DNA of 10,388 nt from Caldifarciminota bacterium (GTDB lineage: Bacteria > Hydrothermota > Hydrothermia > S141-80), in NCBI GenBank assembly GCA_015490255.1, contig WFYF01000248.1, positions 1-10,388 on the forward strand. Direction: 5' to 3'. Every line of letters begins with the position of its first letter. Within the stretch, counting starts at the first letter, position 1. Made by a program: the position numbers and the translations under genes. A model generated the notes under the pieces. The model saw nothing but the letters and a program-made list of their open reading frames with translations. It searched no databases and had not been told where the DNA came from. Shown piece after piece: positions 6,735 through 10,388 of this stretch.

Positions 6735-7598
6735 ATGTTCGTCCGCCGGGAGGGGGGGACCCTCATCTGCCAGGCCTGCCGGCATTTTTGCCGCCTGGAG
6801 AAGGAGGGTGATTCCGGCCGCTGCGGTGTGCGGCAACGCAGAGGAGAGCGGGTGAACCTGGAGGCGAGCATCCGGGTCTCGGAGGTGGAACCTGTGGAAC
6901 GGCGGGGGTTCTTTCACGTCGTCCCCGCCGCCCGGGTGTGGTCCTACTGGACAGGAAAGTCCGAAAACGGTGATGCGGATGCCGCCCCTCCCCCTGACGT
7001 GATCGGGGTGGCGGCCGCCGATCCCGAGGCCGCCTGGGCCTTTGAGTGTCATGCGGATCTCGCCCGGCAGGCCCGGGAACGGGGGCTTGCGGTCCTGTGG
7101 AATTCCCGGGGATTGTGGAGTTCCCCCGTGCTGGGTCTGGTCCCCTCCCTGGTCACCGCCGTACGCCTGATTCTGGATGGGGAAAACCGGGAGCGGTGGG
7201 GCAAAATCCTGTATGAAGGAGCCTGGCTCCGGAGCCGCGGCGTCTGGGTGGAGGTGGCCCTGATCCCTCCCGAAGGGCTCACCCCCAGGGATCTCCGGCA
7301 TTTTCTCAAAACCTTCACGGAAACCCTCACCGCCGATACCCCTGTCCACGTGGTCCGGTCCTTTTCCCCCCGAACCCCGGCCGCAACCCTCATCCAGATC
7401 GCCGAAGCCCTGAGCGGGGTTCTCCCGTACGTCTATGTGGACCACCTCCCCGGGAATCCCAGGGAGAACACCTTCTGTCCCCACTGTGAAGCCCCGCTGG
7501 TGTATCGTTTCGGGTGGGTGGTTCTGGAAAACCGGGTGAAAGACGGCCGATGCCCCGAATGCCACAAGCCCGTTCCGGGTCGGTGGACCCTCTCGTGA
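6735..7598 (+). CDS. Cysteine-less radical-SAM homologue (COG1180/AmmeMemoRadiSam type), probable pseudoenzyme
   Basis: 287 aa. The N-terminus CQACRHFC..EGDSGRCGVR (C12, C15, C19, C30) and RRGFFHVVPAARVWSY (56-71) match the opening of AmmeMemoRadiSam-system radical-SAM proteins (typically C-NLC-HC...G-CGVR, then KPLFHFLPGS-YS). The C-terminus also matches: RGVWVEVALIPPEG (168-181), DTPVHVVRSF (201-210), LPYVYVDHLPGNPRENTFCPHC (230-251 by position), then RFGWVVLENRVKDGRCPEC and PGRW. The tail cysteines C248, C251, C273 and C276 look like a zinc ribbon. Between these, where family members have the G-CNF-C-C motif that binds the SAM iron-sulfur cluster, this protein has YWTGKSENGDADAAPPP with no cysteine, and C105 is the only Cys in the central domain. 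It is also shorter than usual. Radical-SAM chemistry is therefore unlikely; a structural, RNA/protein-binding or regulatory role is possible. No MEMO or AMMECR1 partner is nearby. GGAGG lies 12 nt before the ATG. Confidence 0.8.
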   Translation: MFVRREGGTLICQACRHFCRLEKEGDSGRCGVRQRRGERVNLEASIRVSEVEPVERRGFFHVVPAARVWSYWTGKSENGDADAAPPPDVIGVAAADPEAAWAFECHADLARQARERGLAVLWNSRGLWSSPVLGLVPSLVTAVRLILDGENRERWGKILYEGAWLRSRGVWVEVALIPPEGLTPRDLRHFLKTFTETLTADTPVHVVRSFSPRTPAATLIQIAEALSGVLPYVYVDHLPGNPRENTFCPHCEAPLVYRFGWVVLENRVKDGRCPECHKPVPGRWTLS

Positions 7599-8596
7599 GG
7601 CTCCGCCGTCGGATTGCCCTCGCTTCCGGTCTGCTCCTGGTTCTCACCGCCGTGGGTACGCTGGGCTATCACCTGATTGAAGGGATGACCTGGGTGGACG
7701 CCCTGTATATGACCGTCATCACCCTCAGCACGGTGGGATTTGAAGAGGTAAAACCCCTTTCCCCAGCCGGCGAGCTGTTCACCGTTTTTCTGATCCTCGC
7801 CGGTGTGGGCACGGCGGGCTATCTCATCTCCCGGATCGGGCAGCTTCTTTTGGAAGAGGAGGTGTTTTCGCTCCTGCGATATCGGAGAAAAGAGCGGGAG
7901 GTTCGGAAGATGAAAGACCATTTCATCATCTGCGGTTACGGGCGGACCGGACGTATGGTGGCCCAGCGTCTCCGCAAGCTGGGGGCCCGGGTGGTGGTGG
8001 TGGACCAGGACCCGGACGCTCTTCTGGTGGCCGACGAGGATGGGTTTCCCTTTGTCCACGGGGACGCCACGGAAGAGGAGGTGCTGGAGCGGGCCGGAAT
8101 TCACAGCGCCCGGGGGGTGGCCGCCCTGCTGGAGTCCGACGCCCAGAACCTCTATCTGGTCCTCACCGCCCGGGGGCTGGATCCCGCGGTGAAGATCTAT
8201 GCCAAGGTGGTGGAGGAAAAGGCGAAGAAAAAGTTTCTCCAGGCCGGGGCAAACTGGGTGATCCCCCTCTATGAAACCTCCGCCCACCGGATCGCCATGG
8301 AAATGTTTTCTCCCTCCTTCGTGGAGATTCTGGACGTGGTCTCTTCCGGCCAGGAGGTTTTCCTCCGGGTGGACGAATTCAAACTTTCCCCCGAATCGCC
8401 CATCGTGGGCCACACCCTGGCATCGGCCAACGTGCGGCAGCGGGCCGGGGCGATGGTGATCGGCGTGGTCCGGGAGGGACAGCTCCTGTTCAACCCTGAC
8501 CCCCACATGCCCCTCCAGGCCGGGGACACCCTGTGGGTGATGGGTTCTCCCGAACACATTGAGCGGTTCCGCACCCTTTTCGTGGAAGCCGGATGA
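7595..8596 (+). CDS. Two-TM potassium channel with RCK (TrkA-N/TrkA-C) domain
   Basis: 333 aa from the GTG at 7595, which overlaps the previous stop as GTGA, the same junction type used at 1629. TM1 is at about 6-25, pore helix 33-45, selectivity filter TVGF (46-49) and TM2 about 60-82. A charged linker (ERE and basic residues, 87-107) leads to an RCK_N Rossmann domain from 108, with GYGRTG (114-119) and an acidic D137 closing the nucleotide-binding strand, as in NAD-binding members. RCK_C/TrkA-C covers about 245-330, ending in AGDTLWVMGSPEHIERF. This is the MthK/Kch architecture: a membrane K+ pore gated by cytoplasmic ligand binding (nucleotide or divalent cation). The canonical GYG/GFG-D/E is replaced by GFEE. 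In-frame ATGs further upstream lie inside the preceding gene and would add a non-family N-terminus. The role is K+ flux or membrane-potential control. Confidence 0.92.
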   Translation: MRLRRRIALASGLLLVLTAVGTLGYHLIEGMTWVDALYMTVITLSTVGFEEVKPLSPAGELFTVFLILAGVGTAGYLISRIGQLLLEEEVFSLLRYRRKEREVRKMKDHFIICGYGRTGRMVAQRLRKLGARVVVVDQDPDALLVADEDGFPFVHGDATEEEVLERAGIHSARGVAALLESDAQNLYLVLTARGLDPAVKIYAKVVEEKAKKKFLQAGANWVIPLYETSAHRIAMEMFSPSFVEILDVVSSGQEVFLRVDEFKLSPESPIVGHTLASANVRQRAGAMVIGVVREGQLLFNPDPHMPLQAGDTLWVMGSPEHIERFRTLFVEAG

Positions 8597-9183
8597 CGCT
8601 GGCGCTGGTGCTTTCCTGGTTCGGGGTTTTCTGCCTGCTTCATGGCCACCGGGACGGGTCCCTGTCGCCGGTCCGGCACGGCGTGAGCACCTATGCCGCA
8701 CGGGGAAAACGGGGCGGGTGGATCAAAACCGGGCTGTTTCTGTGGGCCGTGAGCCTTCTTTCCGCCGGGATCCCCGTCAGTCTCCGTGCCGGGGGTTTTT
8801 CGGGATGGCTGGTGGCGGCAGGGTCTGTGCTCTTTTCCGTGGGCCTGCTCCTGGTGGTCCTGTTTGACGAGACGGTTCCCGAGTTCCATCGTCTGTTTGC
8901 GGCCCTGCCCCAGGCGGTGTATGAGCAGACCTACCACAACGCCGGTGTGCAGCTCAACGGTCTGGGAAGCCTCCTGACCCTCCTTTCATGGGCCCATCTC
9001 CAGGGGCTGTTCCTTCCGGTGAGCGCGCTTTTCCTGGCATCCCAGGGACTTCGCCACACCCCCTGGCCCGGGATCTTCGGCATTCCCTTTGACGAAAGCC
9101 GGGGCCTTCGCCAGCGGGCGGAGATCGCTCTGATCTTCGCCGCCTTCCAGATCCTGCTGCTGCGGGAGGCGGGCCTGCTGTAG
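8593..9183 (+). CDS. Integral membrane protein, DUF998-like
   Basis: 196 aa. The ATG overlaps the channel stop as ATGA, so translation is probably coupled. Hydrophobic segments are at about 2-17, 46-63, 70-91, 122-135, 136-152 and 176-190, giving five or six membrane helices. The pattern SPVRHGVSTYAARGKRGGWIKTG, then a long hydrophobic helix, then FDETVPEFHRLF and YHNAGVQLNGLGSLL resembles DUF998-family proteins, which have a polar loop after the first helix, an FP-D type loop and a histidine-led helix. This match is from memory of the family pattern and is weak. The C-terminal hydrophobic stretch AEIALIFAAFQILLLREAGLL supports the TAG stop as genuine. Function unknown; translational coupling suggests a partner role to the K+ channel (inference). 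The last 198 nt are overlapped on the other strand by the ApbE-like frame. Confidence 0.7.
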   Translation: MTLALVLSWFGVFCLLHGHRDGSLSPVRHGVSTYAARGKRGGWIKTGLFLWAVSLLSAGIPVSLRAGGFSGWLVAAGSVLFSVGLLLVVLFDETVPEFHRLFAALPQAVYEQTYHNAGVQLNGLGSLLTLLSWAHLQGLFLPVSALFLASQGLRHTPWPGIFGIPFDESRGLRQRAEIALIFAAFQILLLREAGLL

Positions 9184-9879
9184 CAGCATGCAGATCGCCC
9201 ACCGGGTGGCCTCCACATCCGCCCGTTCCGCGCTCGTGTCCACCACCGCCACAGCAACATGCCCTCCAAGCGGTTGCCCCTGAAAAACCAGATGGGGAGC
9301 GTCTTCACCCCGCCTGCGGGAGGCGCTCACCCCCATGGCCTGATCTGTCAGCGTCACCACCGTATCAGAAAACATCTCCCCGGGCGGAAAAGGGATCCAC
9401 CGGACGGGGGGATCTCCCACCACCCGTACGGGCCAGGCACCCTTCGTCCGGATGGAACTTCCCCCGAAGGAGACGAAAGCCGCCCGCACCCCGGGGTTCA
9501 ACCGGGCGAAGATCCGGTCCACCACAAACCCCTTCAGAAAGGCAGAGGGATCCCACACACATCCGGAAAAGGCCCACCGCTGCGGGCTCAGGCGCTCTAC
9601 CCGGCATCCCGGCGTGCGATAGAAGGCGTCCACCAGACCCCGGGTGGCCTCCCGGTGGAGGAGGCTCTGCAGGAGCAGGGTGTCCTGAAGGGGGGTGACC
9701 TGGAGGGTTCCCGCCAGTTCCCGGTTGTAAAGGGGGACGGTTTCTTCCACCACCTTCCGGGCTTCCCCATACAGCACAAGGGTGTACCGCTCCAGGGCGT
9801 CCCGGTCCGGCCCCACCAGGGTGATCTCCAGGAGGGTGCCCATCAGGAAGAAGGTCCGGGTGAGGGTGTCAGGGCTCAT
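8986..9879 (-). CDS. Divergent ApbE-family (FAD:protein FMN transferase-like) protein
   Basis: 297 aa. ApbE enzymes attach FMN to a Thr or Ser of target proteins such as NqrC, RnfG or FMN-binding domain proteins. ApbE-like segments in order: MGT near the N-terminus (13-15), DPSAFLKGFVVDRIFARL (110-127; the family has D-x-G/S-x-x-x-KG-x-x-x-D), FVSFGGSSIRTKG (135-147), MGVSASRRR...PHLVF (182-199; family ATSG-x-Y-x-R...HI-DP-TG) and ERADVEAT (218-225, keeping the AD-xxx-T metal-site spacing). It is divergent: the TSG triad reads VSA and the D-P-x-T-G after the His is lost. No signal peptide or lipobox is seen, whereas many ApbE proteins are exported. From about residue 233 the frame is antisense to the DUF998-like gene, and that tail looks unlike ApbE; the real end may be earlier if a frameshift exists. 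The start overlaps the upstream gene end by 11 nt. Confidence 0.7.
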   Translation of the reverse strand: MSPDTLTRTFFLMGTLLEITLVGPDRDALERYTLVLYGEARKVVEETVPLYNRELAGTLQVTPLQDTLLLQSLLHREATRGLVDAFYRTPGCRVERLSPQRWAFSGCVWDPSAFLKGFVVDRIFARLNPGVRAAFVSFGGSSIRTKGAWPVRVVGDPPVRWIPFPPGEMFSDTVVTLTDQAMGVSASRRRGEDAPHLVFQGQPLGGHVAVAVVDTSAERADVEATRWAICMLLQQARLPQQQDLEGGEDQSDLRPLAKAPAFVKGNAEDPGPGGVAKSLGCQEKRAHRKEQPLEMGP

Positions 9880-10336
9880 GGAAAAAGGAGGCCACCACCA
9901 GCCCTCCCGTGAGGACCACCCCCAGAATCAGGCTCAGGCCCCCCAGGTATTTTCCATACACCAGCCAGGCCGGGCCGTACCGCAGCACCCAGGGATCCAG
10001 AAGCAGGAGCGCGATGCCAACCATCCCCAGCCCCACAGCGATCCATCGCAGGCGGGGGGAAAAGGGCGTGAGGGGAAGGGGCCAGGCCAGGGCCACAAAC
10101 AGCAGAGGGGCGATCATGGCGTGAAAGTGGGACACCTCCGCAAGCTGGAGGGGGGTTTTGGCATACCGGAAGGCCTCCGGATTGCCCCGGTAATAATCCA
10201 GTAGTGCCCGGGGCGCATGGCCGATTTTCAGGGCAATGATCAGGCCAGCGAAAAACAGCCCCGCCAGCGTTCCGGCGTAGAGAAACCCGTAAAGCGCCTT
10301 CCACTCCGGCGGCCAGTCCCGGGGAGAGGGAATCAC
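9869..10336 (-). CDS. Four-TM membrane protein with conserved-looking HFH motif
   Basis: 155 aa with four hydrophobic helices at about 17-37, 72-92, 97-114 and 127-148. A soluble loop holds DYYRGNPEAFRYAKTPLQLAEVSHFHAM (47-74 by position); the K-T-P/S...L-E-V-T/S-H-F-H core resembles a family of small bacterial membrane proteins whose paired histidines (H70, H72) at the start of helix 2 look like heme or metal ligands. I know of no established name for that family, and the redox role is inference. Such a role would suit the ApbE-like neighbour, since ApbE flavinylates electron-transfer proteins. The start is a GTG at 10336 with AGGAGG six nt upstream; it overlaps an upstream stop as GTGA. The end overlaps the ApbE-like start by 11 nt, indicating an operon. 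Confidence 0.75.
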   Translation of the reverse strand: MIPSPRDWPPEWKALYGFLYAGTLAGLFFAGLIIALKIGHAPRALLDYYRGNPEAFRYAKTPLQLAEVSHFHAMIAPLLFVALAWPLPLTPFSPRLRWIAVGLGMVGIALLLLDPWVLRYGPAWLVYGKYLGGLSLILGVVLTGGLVVASFFHEP

Positions 10337-10388
10337 GGTCGCCCTCCTGTCCGGGAAAGAAGCCAGAGGGCCCGGCGCACCCCCAGGG
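10333..10388 (-). CDS. Partial: C-terminal end of an unidentified gene entering from the right edge
   Basis: One minus-strand frame reads LGVRRALWLLSRTGGRP and stops at a TGA (10335-10333) that overlaps the next GTG start by the GTGA pattern used elsewhere in this window. It is only about 17 codons long, so the product cannot be identified. The absence of any promoter in the remaining 52 nt also fits an upstream gene in the same operon. Confidence 0.4.
   Translation of the reverse strand, partial: LGVRRALWLLSRTGGRP
10342..10348 (-). promoter_or_regulatory. Shine-Dalgarno for the four-TM membrane protein
   Basis: AGGAGGG on the minus strand ends five nt before the GTG at 10336. This settles the GTG as the start, since no ATG is available nearby in that frame. 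Confidence 0.7.

Larger units (their letters stand above)
259..9183 (+). other. Eight-gene operon
   Basis: All eight genes point the same way. Successive junctions are: 4-nt overlap (GTGA, 1629-1632), 4-nt gap, 23-nt gap, 13-nt gap, 8-nt gap, 4-nt overlap (GTGA, 7595-7598) and 4-nt overlap (ATGA, 8593-8596). No terminator-like hairpin is seen inside. This supports one transcript with translational coupling of several pairs; that is inference from spacing. Confidence 0.75.

Noticed and set aside
7514..7594. Upstream ATG starts (7514, 7550, 7559) and GTG 7583 for the K+ channel
   Set aside because: They add residues read out of frame from the preceding zinc-ribbon region; GTG 7595 gives the normal family N-terminus and the GTGA junction used elsewhere.
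7433..8701. Minus-strand open frame of 422 codons opposite the K+ channel
   Set aside because: Shadow frame with His/Gly/Pro-rich composition and no motif.
9165..9200. Intrinsic terminator between the convergent operons
   Set aside because: Only a short CTGCT/AGCAG inverted repeat is present, without a T-run on either strand.
9259..9912. Plus-strand frame of 217 codons opposite the ApbE-like gene
   Set aside because: Pro/Gly/His-rich shadow; the minus strand carries recognisable ApbE motifs.

Overview
This GC-rich bacterial window (no introns, Shine-Dalgarno sites, 4-nt start/stop overlaps) looks like a Gram-negative-type genome. A response regulator ending in PATAN/DUF4388 and Roadblock domains, a FIST protein and a glutaryl-CoA-dehydrogenase-like enzyme fit deltaproteobacterial, acidobacterial, Nitrospirota or related candidate lineages. 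I cannot fix the phylum from the sequence alone.

Layout. Positions 1-354 are non-coding. They hold three consecutive long, near-perfect palindromes (79-211), then a near-consensus sigma-70 promoter (259-287) and a strong Shine-Dalgarno (312-317). From there one continuous plus-strand run of eight genes reaches 9183, with gaps of at most 23 nt and several GTGA/ATGA overlaps, so it is almost certainly one operon. The genes are: FIST-domain sensor; soluble PAS-PAS histidine kinase; receiver-PATAN-(Glu/Pro-rich linker)-Roadblock response regulator; RNase PH; glutaryl-CoA-dehydrogenase-like acyl-CoA dehydrogenase; a COG1180/AmmeMemoRadiSam-type protein that has lost the radical-SAM cysteines; a two-TM K+ channel with a cytoplasmic RCK/TrkA domain; and a DUF998-like membrane protein. 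On the minus strand a convergent operon enters from the right edge: the tail of an unidentified gene, a four-TM protein with an HFH motif, and a divergent ApbE-like protein. The ApbE-like reading frame runs about 198 nt tail-to-tail into the last plus-strand gene.

How the genes may work together. FIST, kinase and regulator form a self-contained soluble signalling module. Its regulator has no DNA-binding or sigma-54 domain; the output domains are of kinds associated with MglA-like small GTPases and protein-protein contacts. The downstream genes are RNA processing, acyl-CoA metabolism and K+ transport, and may be co-transcribed for reasons other than a shared pathway.

The most unusual items are the cysteine-less radical-SAM homologue (6735-7598), the palindrome cluster in front of the operon, the almost unmutated 138-bp duplication inside the regulator linker, and the FIST-kinase-PATAN/Roadblock arrangement itself.
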